Shown here: positions 15,947 to 23,760 of the stretch, one piece after another
Numbering within the stretch: position 1 is the first letter of the stretch
Layout of the letters: each line of letters begins with the position of its first letter
Assembly (NCBI RefSeq): GCF_947503875.1
Contig: NZ_CANNFH010000004.1
Coordinates: 310,001-374,000, forward strand
Direction: 5' to 3'
DNA: 64,000 nt
From: an uncultured Polaribacter sp.
Lineage (GTDB): Bacteria > Bacteroidota > Bacteroidia > Flavobacteriales > Flavobacteriaceae
Position numbers and translations under genes: made by a program
Notes under the pieces: generated by a model
Database searches by the model: none
Told to the model about the DNA's origin: nothing
The model's input: only the letters and a program-made list of their open reading frames with translations

Positions 15947-17287
15947 TTATCTATTAAACGTAAGTCTTTTACCTTTTATTTCTTCATTAAATTGGCCATT
16001 ATTGTACATTAAAACACCATTTACAAAGGTTTGTGTTATGGTAGATGAGAAAGTTGTACCCATAAAAGGAGACCAACCACATTTGTACAAAATATTATCT
16101 TTAGCAACAGTTTGTGGTTTGTTAACATCTACTAAAACCAAATCTGCATAATAGCCTTCTTTAACAAAACCTCTTTTTTCTATTTGAAATAATTTTGCAG
16201 GATTATGACTCATTTTTTCCACTAGTTTTTCAATAGGAATAACGCCTTCTTTTACTTTTTCTAATAAGGCTAAAACGGCATGTTGCACTAAAGGGCCACC
16301 ACTTGGCGCATTAAGGTATTTGTTGTTTTTTTCTTCTAAAGTATGTGGCGCGTGGTCTGTAGCTAGTACATCTATTCTATCATCTAACAAGGCTTTCCAA
16401 AGACCTAATCTGTCTTTTTCTGTTTTTACTGCTGGGTTCCACTTAATATGGGTTCCTTTGGTTTCATAATCAGCATCATTAAACCATAAATGGTGCACAC
16501 AAACTTCTGCTGTAATTTGTTTTTCTTCTAACGGAATATCGTTTCTAAACAAATTGGTTTCCTTTGCTGTAGAAATATGAAAAATATGAATTCTTGCACC
16601 TGTTTTCTTTGCCAATTCCACAGCTTTAGAAGACGAGATATAACAAGCCTCTTCACTTCTAATAATTGGGTGGTATTTTAACGGAATGTCTTCTCCGTAT
16701 TTTGCTTTAAATTCTGCAGTATTTTTTTTAATTGTGGCTTCATCTTCACAATGCAAAGAGATAATCATTTTTGTAGAAGAAAATATTTTTTCTAGTACTT
16801 CTACATCATCTACCAACATATTTCCTGTAGAAGAGCCTAAAAATAATTTAATACCGGCTACTTTTTTTGGATCTGTTTTTAGTAATTCTTCTAAGTTATT
16901 ATTGGTACCACCAAACATAAACGAGTAGTTGGCGTAAGAAGTTTTAGCAGCAATTTCAAATTTCTTTTCTAAAAGTGTTTGGGTTGTTGCTTGTGGTATG
17001 GTATTGGGTTGTTCTATGAAAGTTGTAATTCCGCCAGCCACTGCAGCTTTACTTTCTGTGGCAATATTTGCTTTGTGGGTTAAACCGGGTTCTCTAAAAT
17101 GTACTTGGTCGTCTATAAAGCCAGGTATTAAGTATTTACCTTCTGCATTTACAGTTTCTATATTTTTTGGATTAGTAATGGTAGTAGCAACTTTTGCTAT
17201 CATACCGTTTTCTATTAAAACATCTCCTTTAAAAGATTTTTTCTCGTTTACTATAGTAGCACTTTTAATTAGGTAAGAATTTTTCAT
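15947..17287 (-). CDS. pyrC: Dihydroorotase (class I type)
   Basis: The 446-residue amidohydrolase has the length of multifunctional-type dihydroorotase, which cyclises carbamoyl-aspartate to dihydroorotate in pyrimidine synthesis. Motifs: FIDDQVHFREPG (58-69), SLHCEDE (metal His), HIFHISTAKE, and LATDHAPHT with the catalytic Asp. The first metal-binding HxH, normally DxHVHxREPG, reads DQVH here, with Gln61 in place of the first His. I recall this change as common in Bacteroidota homologues, so it need not mean loss of activity. The gene is followed after 1 bp by the DUF4296 gene and preceded by a glycosyltransferase gene on the same strand. Confidence 0.9.
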   Translation of the reverse strand: MKNSYLIKSATIVNEKKSFKGDVLIENGMIAKVATTITNPKNIETVNAEGKYLIPGFIDDQVHFREPGLTHKANIATESKAAVAGGITTFIEQPNTIPQATTQTLLEKKFEIAAKTSYANYSFMFGGTNNNLEELLKTDPKKVAGIKLFLGSSTGNMLVDDVEVLEKIFSSTKMIISLHCEDEATIKKNTAEFKAKYGEDIPLKYHPIIRSEEACYISSSKAVELAKKTGARIHIFHISTAKETNLFRNDIPLEEKQITAEVCVHHLWFNDADYETKGTHIKWNPAVKTEKDRLGLWKALLDDRIDVLATDHAPHTLEEKNNKYLNAPSGGPLVQHAVLALLEKVKEGVIPIEKLVEKMSHNPAKLFQIEKRGFVKEGYYADLVLVDVNKPQTVAKDNILYKCGWSPFMGTTFSSTITQTFVNGVLMYNNGQFNEEIKGKRLTFNR

Positions 17288-17416
17288 TTTTGTACTTTTT
17301 ACTTCAATTTAAAAATGAAGTTTTTAGGTTAATTAGTTTTAGTTAAGCGTATAATTGAAGTGTGTTTATTTTAATTTTTAAAGTTTTGTATTAGCTATTT
17401 TAAAACAATTGCCTAT

Positions 17417-18139
17417 TTATTTTGATAAACCATTTAAACGCATTTTTATAACACCAAATAAAGCTTCTGAAACAATATTTCCACTCATTTTAGAGGTGCC
17501 TAAGTCTCTATCTGTAAACACTACAGATACTTCTTTTATGGTAAATTTATGTTTCCAGGCTTTAAATTTCATTTCTATTTGAAACGCGTAACCCACAAAT
17601 TTAATTTTGTCTAAGTTTATAGTTTCTAGTACTTTTCTTTTCCAACAGACAAAACCAGCAGTAGTGTCAAACAAGGGTATTCTAGTAATAAAACGCACAT
17701 ATTTAGAGGCAAAGTAAGAGAGTAATAATCTCTTTATATCCCAATTAACCACGTTTACTTGGTTGTTTACGTACCTAGAGCCAACAGAAACATCTGCATT
17801 TTCTTTTGCGCAAGCATTGTATAAGCGAACCAAATCTTTGGGGTTATGAGAAAAATCTGCATCCATTTCTATAATATACTCGTAATTTTTGGCTAGCGCC
17901 CATTTAAAACCATGAATATATGCAGTACCTAAACCATCTTTTCCTGTTCTTTTTTCTATAAAAAGTTGGTTAGCAAACTCAGGTATTAATTGCTCTACAA
18001 TGGTTGCAGTTCCATCAGGTGAATTATCATCTACAATTAAAATGGCAAACTTTTTTTCTTCCTTAAAAACAGCTCTAATAATGGATTCTATGTTTTCTTT
18101 TTCGTTGTAAGTAGGTATAATTACTAAACTGTCTGACAT
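17417..18139 (-). CDS. Polyprenol monophosphomannose synthase-type glycosyltransferase (GT2)
   Basis: A 240-residue GT-A glycosyltransferase. The nucleotide-sugar site shows IIPTYNEKENIE (7-18) and IVDDNSPDGTA (about 35-45). EMDADFSHNPKDL (about 91-103) carries the metal-binding DxD and the GTAYIHGFKWAL region precedes it. The close match is to the dolichol/polyprenol-phosphate mannosyltransferase group, which moves mannose from GDP-mannose to a lipid carrier at the membrane. No C-terminal membrane segments are present, as in the short class. A TAnnTTTG promoter on the minus strand is at 18166-18173. It leads a leftward group with dihydroorotase and DUF4296. Confidence 0.88.
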   Translation of the reverse strand: MSDSLVIIPTYNEKENIESIIRAVFKEEKKFAILIVDDNSPDGTATIVEQLIPEFANQLFIEKRTGKDGLGTAYIHGFKWALAKNYEYIIEMDADFSHNPKDLVRLYNACAKENADVSVGSRYVNNQVNVVNWDIKRLLLSYFASKYVRFITRIPLFDTTAGFVCWKRKVLETINLDKIKFVGYAFQIEMKFKAWKHKFTIKEVSVVFTDRDLGTSKMSGNIVSEALFGVIKMRLNGLSK

Positions 18140-18165
18140 AAATTAAATTTCATGTGGTAAGAATA

Positions 18166-18173
18166 CAAATATA
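18166..18173 (-). promoter_or_regulatory. -7 promoter element for the glycosyltransferase gene
   Basis: Minus-strand TATATTTG is an exact TAnnTTTG match, 26 bp upstream of the start codon at 18139. Confidence 0.6.
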
Positions 18174-18219
18174 CATTTTTTAATTACTAATTTTGTGTTA
18201 ATCTTAGTAAACAACCAAA

Positions 18220-18861
18220 GTGCAGGCAATAGAAAAAATAGTGTTACATACCAATTGGGTTCCCTTAGTTTGGGTAGCTTTAATTGCCGCAATTGCTGTA
18301 TTAAAAATTTTAGATGCTAACCGTTTAAAAGGCTACGCATTTTCTCTTTTTAATAAAACTTTTATAGAAGATGAAATTGCAGAAAATACTACTTTTTTAA
18401 ATGTATTTCAAAGCTTAATTTTTATTTTTTCTATAGTAGTTTATGCGCTAAGTTTTAGTTATGTTTTGCATGAATTTACTACATACTTTTCTTTAAGTTT
18501 TTATAGCTTTTTGCAGGTTTTTGTACTTACAATGGTATACTTTTTAGTAAAAAAAACTATAGAATCTGCGGTTAGCAGCTTATTTTTAATAAGAAAACAG
18601 GTGCGTTTTTATATTGTAAGTAAATATGCCTACCAATATGCAATTGCTTTTTTACTGTTTGTTTTATTTACAATAGTTAAGTTTAGCCCTTTAAAACCAA
18701 TTGTTTTTGCTTACACAATTCTTTTTTTATTTTTTGCAAAGTTTATTTTTCTGGTAGTAAACAACAAAAAGCTGATTTTTAGCAAGTTGTTTTATTTTAT
18801 TTTGTACATTTGCGCTCTTGAAATAGCACCGCTATTTATACTATTTAAATTGTTGCTTTAA
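18220..18861 (+). CDS. DUF4271 integral membrane protein
   Basis: A 213-residue membrane protein with about six hydrophobic segments (near 13-30, 65-85, 92-112, 138-158, 162-180, 190-212). The N-terminal NWVPLVW, the LKILDANRLKGYAFSLFNKTF block and the overall size fit DUF4271, a Bacteroidota family of unknown function. The start is GTG at 18220, because no ATG is near and the family N-terminus begins here. The uroporphyrinogen-III synthase gene follows after 18 bp on the same strand; this pairing is common in Flavobacteria (recalled). A minus-strand promoter for the divergent glycosyltransferase lies just upstream. Confidence 0.82.
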   Translation: MQAIEKIVLHTNWVPLVWVALIAAIAVLKILDANRLKGYAFSLFNKTFIEDEIAENTTFLNVFQSLIFIFSIVVYALSFSYVLHEFTTYFSLSFYSFLQVFVLTMVYFLVKKTIESAVSSLFLIRKQVRFYIVSKYAYQYAIAFLLFVLFTIVKFSPLKPIVFAYTILFLFFAKFIFLVVNNKKLIFSKLFYFILYICALEIAPLFILFKLLL

Positions 18862-18879
18862 ATTAAATACCGAAAGTTT

Positions 18880-19626
18880 ATGAAAGTGAAAACTATTCTA
18901 GTATCGCAACCAGCACCAAAAACAGAAACTTCCCCTTATTTTGATTTATCTGATAAACAAAAAGTGAAGATAGATTTTAGATCTTTTATTCATGTAGAAG
19001 GTATTCCTGTTAAGGAAATTAGAAATCAAAAAATAGATTTTAAAGATTTTACTGCTATTATTTTAACAAGTAGAAATGCAGTGGATTACTTCTTTAAAAT
19101 TGCAGAAGAAATGCGTTTTAAAGTGCCAGATGACATGAAGTATTTCTGCCAGTCTGAAGCTGTAGCTTATTATTTACAAAAGTATGTAGTTTACAGAAAA
19201 CGTAAAATTTATGTTGGTAACAGAACGTTTCCAGATTTAATTAAGCTCATTAAAAAGCACAAAACAGAAAAGTTTTTACTACCAAGTTCAGATAAATTAA
19301 AGCCTTTGGTACCAGAAGAGTTAGATAAACTGGGCATACAATGGAAACGTTTAGATTTGTACAGAACAGTAATTAGCGATTTGTCTGATTTAGAGAATGT
19401 TTTTTATGACGTTTTGGTGTTTTTTAGTCCTTCTGGAATAGAATCTTTGTTACACAATTTTCCAAAATTTAAGCAAAATAACACTAGAATTGCTGCTTTT
19501 GGTAATACTACCGTAAAAGCGGTTACAGATGCTGGTTTTAAGTGCGATATACAAGCACCTGCACCAGAAACACCTTCTATGACCATGGCTTTAGAGAGAT
19601 ATATTAAAACCGTAAATAAAAAGTAA
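18880..19626 (+). CDS. hemD: Uroporphyrinogen-III synthase
   Basis: A 248-residue protein with the two-lobed HemD pattern. An N-terminal lobe has KTILVSQPAP and FTAIILTSRNAVDYFF (about 53-68). A hinge follows, then LLPSSDKLKPLVPEEL and YDVLVFFSPSGIESLL (about 177-192), and finally IAAFGNTTVKAVTDAG. HemD closes hydroxymethylbilane to uroporphyrinogen III with inversion of ring D in haem and sirohaem synthesis. HemD sequences diverge strongly, but the SPSG and GxTT motifs make the call safe. It is in an operon with DUF4271 and ends in a strong terminator at 19652-19680. Haem A synthesis is represented elsewhere in the window by ctaB. Confidence 0.85.
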   Translation: MKVKTILVSQPAPKTETSPYFDLSDKQKVKIDFRSFIHVEGIPVKEIRNQKIDFKDFTAIILTSRNAVDYFFKIAEEMRFKVPDDMKYFCQSEAVAYYLQKYVVYRKRKIYVGNRTFPDLIKLIKKHKTEKFLLPSSDKLKPLVPEELDKLGIQWKRLDLYRTVISDLSDLENVFYDVLVFFSPSGIESLLHNFPKFKQNNTRIAAFGNTTVKAVTDAGFKCDIQAPAPETPSMTMALERYIKTVNKK

Positions 19627-19651
19627 GTTTTACTTTTTTATAATGCTATTA

Positions 19652-19680
19652 AAAACCCAAGTGAAAGCTTGGGTTTTTTT
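19652..19680 (+). terminator. Terminator after hemD
   Basis: A 10-bp stem (19652-19661 with 19668-19677) is followed by a T-run. It separates the hemD operon from the accessory NUDIX-helicase module. Confidence 0.88.
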
Positions 19681-19711
19681 GGTTTTACGGCTTTTAAAAA
19701 GTAAATTCGCT

Positions 19712-19727
19712 CAAAGTATATACTTTG
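19712..19727. promoter_or_regulatory. 16-bp perfect palindrome, possible operator of the NUDIX-helicase module
   Basis: CAAAGTATATACTTTG is its own reverse complement. It lies 25 bp upstream of the NUDIX start, where a promoter is expected, and ends in a TTTG that resembles a -7 element with altered spacing. A homodimeric repressor could bind here; the module has no separate repressor gene, so any regulator is unknown. It may simply be chance. Confidence 0.45.
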
Positions 19728-19752
19728 TAATACACAAAACATTAAATATTAA

Positions 19753-20148
19753 ATGAAGAGAGTTGAGGTTGTAGCAGGAATAATTACTTATGGTGAATGG
19801 ATTTTATGCGTGCAAAGAGCTGAAAACAAGTTGCAATATATTTCAAATAAGTTTGAATTTCCTGGAGGTAAAATTGAGATAGGCGAAACAAAAAGAGAAG
19901 CTTTAGAAAGAGAATTGATTGAAGAGTTAAACATAACACCAAAAATAAAAGAATTGTATCTTTCTGTTGTGTATAAATATCCTGATTTTGAACTTACAAT
20001 GCATAGTTTTTTGTGTGATGTAATTACTCAAAATATTACATTAAACGAACACATTTCTTATAAGTGGTTAAAAAGAGAAGAGTTAAATAAATTAGATTGG
20101 GCTGCTGCAGATTTACCTATTGTAAAGAAACTGATGAATAATGATTGA
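19753..20148 (+). CDS. NUDIX hydrolase (MutT-like)
   Basis: A 131-residue single-domain NUDIX protein. The box GGKIEIGETKREALER (38-53) followed by ELIEELNI fits Gx5Ex7REUxEExGU, with Asn replacing the last Gly and the metal-binding Glu residues intact. MutT-type members hydrolyse (deoxy)nucleoside triphosphates such as oxidised dGTP. The start ATG 19753 begins with the usual MutT strand pattern (KRVEVVAGII). Its stop overlaps the start of the large helicase gene (ATGATTGA, 8-bp overlap), so the two are translationally coupled. That link suggests a nucleotide-related job in the module and not just housekeeping. It is not near other nucleotide-pool genes. Confidence 0.88.
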   Translation: MKRVEVVAGIITYGEWILCVQRAENKLQYISNKFEFPGGKIEIGETKREALERELIEELNITPKIKELYLSVVYKYPDFELTMHSFLCDVITQNITLNEHISYKWLKREELNKLDWAAADLPIVKKLMNND

Positions 20149-23100
20149 AGATTTTAAAGAAAATTTCAGAAAAAGTCTTGATACTGGTTTTGTTGATAAA
20201 CAAATACCTTCAGAAGTATTATACAGGCCTAAATTATTAATTAATAAAAAAGAGCCAAATGAAAAGGTGCTTTCTACTTTAATTCAAGAATTAAACTATT
20301 GTGAAGAGTTTTATATTTCTGTTGCTTTTGTTACTTCTGGTGGTATTGCTGTTTTATTTAATACACTTCTAGAATTAGAAAGACGGAAAGTTAAAGGAAA
20401 GGTTTTAGTTTCTCAATATTTAAACTTTACCCAACCAGAAGCGTTAAAGAAAATTTTAAATTTTAAGAATATTGAACTTAAAATAGCGACTAAGAGTAAT
20501 TCTCATGCAAAAGGTTATATTTTTAAAAAATCAAATTATTATAATGTTATAATTGGAAGTAGTAATTTAACTTCAACAGCTTTAAAATTGAATAAAGAAT
20601 GGAATTTAAAAATTTCAGGTTTACATTCAAGTGAAATTGCAAATAGTGTGTTGTCAGAATTTGAATCTGATTTTAGTGAAGGAACTATAGTTAACGATGA
20701 TTATATTTCTGAATATGAAATTATTTACAATAAAGCTAAACTTTCAAAAAAACTAAATGAAGAAATTGGTATTGATAAAAATATTGAGCCAAATCAAATG
20801 CAAGCTGAAGCTTTACAAAATTTAGCAATTCTTCGAGAAGAACAAAAATCAAAAGCTTTAATTATTTCAGCGACAGGTACAGGAAAAACGTATCTATCTG
20901 CCTTTGACGTAAAAGCTTTTAAACCTAAAAAGTTGTTATTTGTAGTTCATAGATTAAATATTGCAGAGAAAGCTTTACAAACTTTTAAAAAAATATTTAA
21001 AAAGGAAACTTTCGGTTTATATTCAGGTAATAAAAGGGATTTAGATGCAGATTTTATATTCTCAACAATTCAAACAATTTCTAGAGAAGACCATTTATCT
21101 AAATTTAAGAAAGACCATTTTGATTATATTATAATTGATGAATCGCACAGATCTGGTGCAGATTCATATTTACGTTTGATTGAATATTTTGAGCCCAAGT
21201 TTTTATTGGGAATGACTGCAACACCAGAACGTACTGATGGAAATGATATTTTTACTTTATTCGACCATAATATAGCTTATGAAATTCGCTTAAATCGAGC
21301 TATGGAAGAAGGCATGCTTTGTGAATTTCATTATTATGGTATTACAGATATAAAAGTAAATAACGAGCTTTTAGAAAATACAAAAGATTTTACTCTTTTG
21401 GCAAGTGATGAAAGGGTTTCTAAAATTATTGAAAAAGCAAAATTATATGGCAGTTATAATGGTATAATAAGAGGTTTAGTCTTTTGTTCACGAAATGCAG
21501 AGGCAAAACTTTTATCTAAAAAATTTAATGAATTTGGTTACAAAACAATTGCACTTTCAGGAGACAATTCAGAAGAAGAAAGGAAAAAAGCCATCGAACT
21601 TTTAGAGTCTGATAATATAAACGAAAAGTTAGATTATATTTTTACAGTTGATATTTTTAATGAAGGGATTGACATACCAAAGATTAATCAAATATTAATG
21701 ATAAGGCCAACAGAATCTGCAATAATATTTGTGCAGCAACTTGGACGTGGTCTTAGAAAAGTAGAAGGAAAAGACTTTTTAACTATTGTAGATTTTATTG
21801 GAAATCATAAAAACAATTATTTAATACCTATTGCTTTATATGGTGACACTTCTTTTAATAAAGATACGTTAAGAAAATTAATTTCAGAAGGAAGTAAGGT
21901 AATACCAGGTTCTTCAACAATTAATTTTGATGAAATTTCTAAGGAAAAAATCTTTAAATCAATAGATTCTGCTAATATGAGGCTTTTAAGTGATTTAAAG
22001 AAAGACTATAATCTTATGAAATATAGATTAGGTCGTGTACCAATGATGGTAGATTTTCTTAAAAATAAATCACGAGACCCTTTTTTATTTGTTAATTATT
22101 CTAAGTCTTATTACAATTTTGTTCTTAAAGCAGATAAGGATTTTAATGCTGTTTTAAGTAAAAAGCAAGTTGAACTTTTAGAGCTTTTTTCAAGGGAAAT
22201 TAATAATGCAAAAAGAGTTGAAGAAAGTTATATTTTAAAATATTTAGTTCAATATTCTAAATTATCAGTTGATAGTTTTAAAACTGAAATTAACAAGAAA
22301 TATAATTATAATATATCTGATAAAGTTATTGAATCTTGCATTAACAATTTGAATTTTAGATTTGTAAGAAAGAGTGAAAATATTATAAATAAAGAAAATG
22401 ATTTTTTAATATTTCACAACGATTTTTTAACACATTTAGAACAAGAGTATTTTCAAAAGTTCTTCACTGATTCTATAGAGTACTCTTTAACAACATTTAA
22501 TACTAATTATAATAAAGAGTTATTTAAAAATGGTTTATTACTATTTAATAAATATAGTCGAAAAGATGTTTGCAGACTATTAAATTGGGATTTAGACATA
22601 AGTGCAACAGTTTATGGATATCGTACAAGAGATAATATAACGCCTTGTTTTGTAACATACCACAAGTCTCACGAAATTGAAGATTCAATTAAGTATAATG
22701 ACTATTTCATCAATCCTTCAGTTTTTGCATGGGAATCTAGGTCAAACAGAAAACTTGGTAGTGATGAAATTCAAAATGTAATTAAATCTGAAAGGATTTT
22801 ACTTTTCGTTAAAAAAGAAGACGCTGAAGGAACTGATTTTTATTTTATGGGAGATTGCAGTATCATACCCAATTCAATTGAACAAGCAACAATGGATGAT
22901 GGAAGAACACCAATTGTTCATTTTAAATTTAAATTAGATAAGCCTGTGAACGAAGATTTGTATAATTATATTACTTCAAATAACAGTTCTGACACAAGAG
23001 AAATTGAGGTTGTTAAGGATTTAGTTGAAGAGAAAACTATTGAAAAAACATTTACAATTCCATTCTACGATTTCTATGCAGCAGCAGGGAATTTTAGTGA

Positions 23101-23488
23101 CATGCAATCTGAAAAATCATTTTCTCAATTAGAAGTGCCAGAAAAATATACTTTAAATTCAGATTACTTTGCATGTAAAGTAATTGGAGAATCTATGAAT
23201 AAAAGAATACCAAATGGTTCTATCTGTATTTTCAAGAAATATTCTGGAGGCTCGCGTTCAGGTAAAATTTTATTAATTGAAAATTTTGACCAACAAGACA
23301 GAGATTTTAATTCTGCTTTTACAGTGAAAACTTATGCTAGTCAGAAGAATATTTCTGAAGAAGGATGGGAACATACTGAAATTTTATTAAAACCAAATTC
23401 TTTTGATTCTTCTTATCAAGATATTGTTATTGATATAGAAAATGCGAATGAAATGAATATTATTGGTGAGTTTGTAGAGGTAGTTTAG
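20141..23488 (+). CDS. PLD - SF2 helicase - DUF3427 - LexA-like S24 peptidase fusion
   Basis: 1115 residues in four parts. (1) About 40-175: PLD-like domain with HxK (His122, Lys124 in SHAKGYIF), GSSNLTS and a downstream NKEWN. (2) About 215-560: SF2 helicase with Walker A SATGTGKT (243-250), DESH (333-336), MTATPERTDG and motif VI QQLGRGLR (532-539). (3) About 605-955: DUF3427-like region (RLGRVPMMVDF, SRKDVCRLLNWD, FAWESRSNRKLG). (4) About 970-1115: S24/LexA fold with FYDFYAAAGNF, cleavage pair Ala982-Gly983, nucleophile Ser1018 in GESMN and Lys1063 in FTVKTY. The 35-residue gap from Gly to Ser matches LexA (34). PLD-helicase-DUF3427 proteins are associated with defence islands; the fused, apparently intact self-cleaving domain is unusual. 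Coupled to NUDIX upstream. Confidence 0.88.
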   Translation: MIEDFKENFRKSLDTGFVDKQIPSEVLYRPKLLINKKEPNEKVLSTLIQELNYCEEFYISVAFVTSGGIAVLFNTLLELERRKVKGKVLVSQYLNFTQPEALKKILNFKNIELKIATKSNSHAKGYIFKKSNYYNVIIGSSNLTSTALKLNKEWNLKISGLHSSEIANSVLSEFESDFSEGTIVNDDYISEYEIIYNKAKLSKKLNEEIGIDKNIEPNQMQAEALQNLAILREEQKSKALIISATGTGKTYLSAFDVKAFKPKKLLFVVHRLNIAEKALQTFKKIFKKETFGLYSGNKRDLDADFIFSTIQTISREDHLSKFKKDHFDYIIIDESHRSGADSYLRLIEYFEPKFLLGMTATPERTDGNDIFTLFDHNIAYEIRLNRAMEEGMLCEFHYYGITDIKVNNELLENTKDFTLLASDERVSKIIEKAKLYGSYNGIIRGLVFCSRNAEAKLLSKKFNEFGYKTIALSGDNSEEERKKAIELLESDNINEKLDYIFTVDIFNEGIDIPKINQILMIRPTESAIIFVQQLGRGLRKVEGKDFLTIVDFIGNHKNNYLIPIALYGDTSFNKDTLRKLISEGSKVIPGSSTINFDEISKEKIFKSIDSANMRLLSDLKKDYNLMKYRLGRVPMMVDFLKNKSRDPFLFVNYSKSYYNFVLKADKDFNAVLSKKQVELLELFSREINNAKRVEESYILKYLVQYSKLSVDSFKTEINKKYNYNISDKVIESCINNLNFRFVRKSENIINKENDFLIFHNDFLTHLEQEYFQKFFTDSIEYSLTTFNTNYNKELFKNGLLLFNKYSRKDVCRLLNWDLDISATVYGYRTRDNITPCFVTYHKSHEIEDSIKYNDYFINPSVFAWESRSNRKLGSDEIQNVIKSERILLFVKKEDAEGTDFYFMGDCSIIPNSIEQATMDDGRTPIVHFKFKLDKPVNEDLYNYITSNNSSDTREIEVVKDLVEEKTIEKTFTIPFYDFYAAAGNFSDMQSEKSFSQLEVPEKYTLNSDYFACKVIGESMNKRIPNGSICIFKKYSGGSRSGKILLIENFDQQDRDFNSAFTVKTYASQKNISEEGWEHTEILLKPNSFDSSYQDIVIDIENANEMNIIGEFVEVV

Positions 23489-23736
23489 TCTTTAAAAAGA
23501 GCTTTTTTTTCTATTGCATCAATTAGATTCGTTTCTTTTTCAAGTTCTGATGACTTTAATTCTTGATAAGTGTCATCAATTTCGTTAACCAAAGAGAATT
23601 CATCAAATTCTGCATTATAGAGAATCCTTTTACTACTTCTAACCATACCATTGGCTAAGGAAATATAAAATTCCTCAAAATCACCATTTTTGTTACTCGC
23701 TAATTCTTTAAGATGTTCTAAATTTTCAACTCTCAT
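23485..23736 (-). CDS. Small conserved-type protein, 83 aa, function unknown
   Basis: An 83-residue acidic protein without membrane segments. The pattern FYISLANGMVRSSKRILYN (24-42) followed by FSLVNEIDDTYQEL resembles small Bacteroidota hypothetical proteins I have seen, with the same GxxRSSKxIxY...NEIDD core, but no function is known. It lies 24 bp downstream of radA on the same strand and so may be cotranscribed with it. It is convergent with the helicase gene, overlapping its stop by 4 bp. Whether it belongs to the accessory module or to the radA transcript cannot be decided from the sequence. Confidence 0.68.
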   Translation of the reverse strand: MRVENLEHLKELASNKNGDFEEFYISLANGMVRSSKRILYNAEFDEFSLVNEIDDTYQELKSSELEKETNLIDAIEKKALFKD

Positions 23737-23760
23737 TTTTAGTTTAATTTATTTTTATTC

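Noticed and set aside
20141..23488. Classic type I restriction enzyme HsdR
   Set aside because: The helicase motifs are shared, but there is no HsdM/HsdS gene nearby and the N-terminus is PLD-like with DUF3427 after the helicase.
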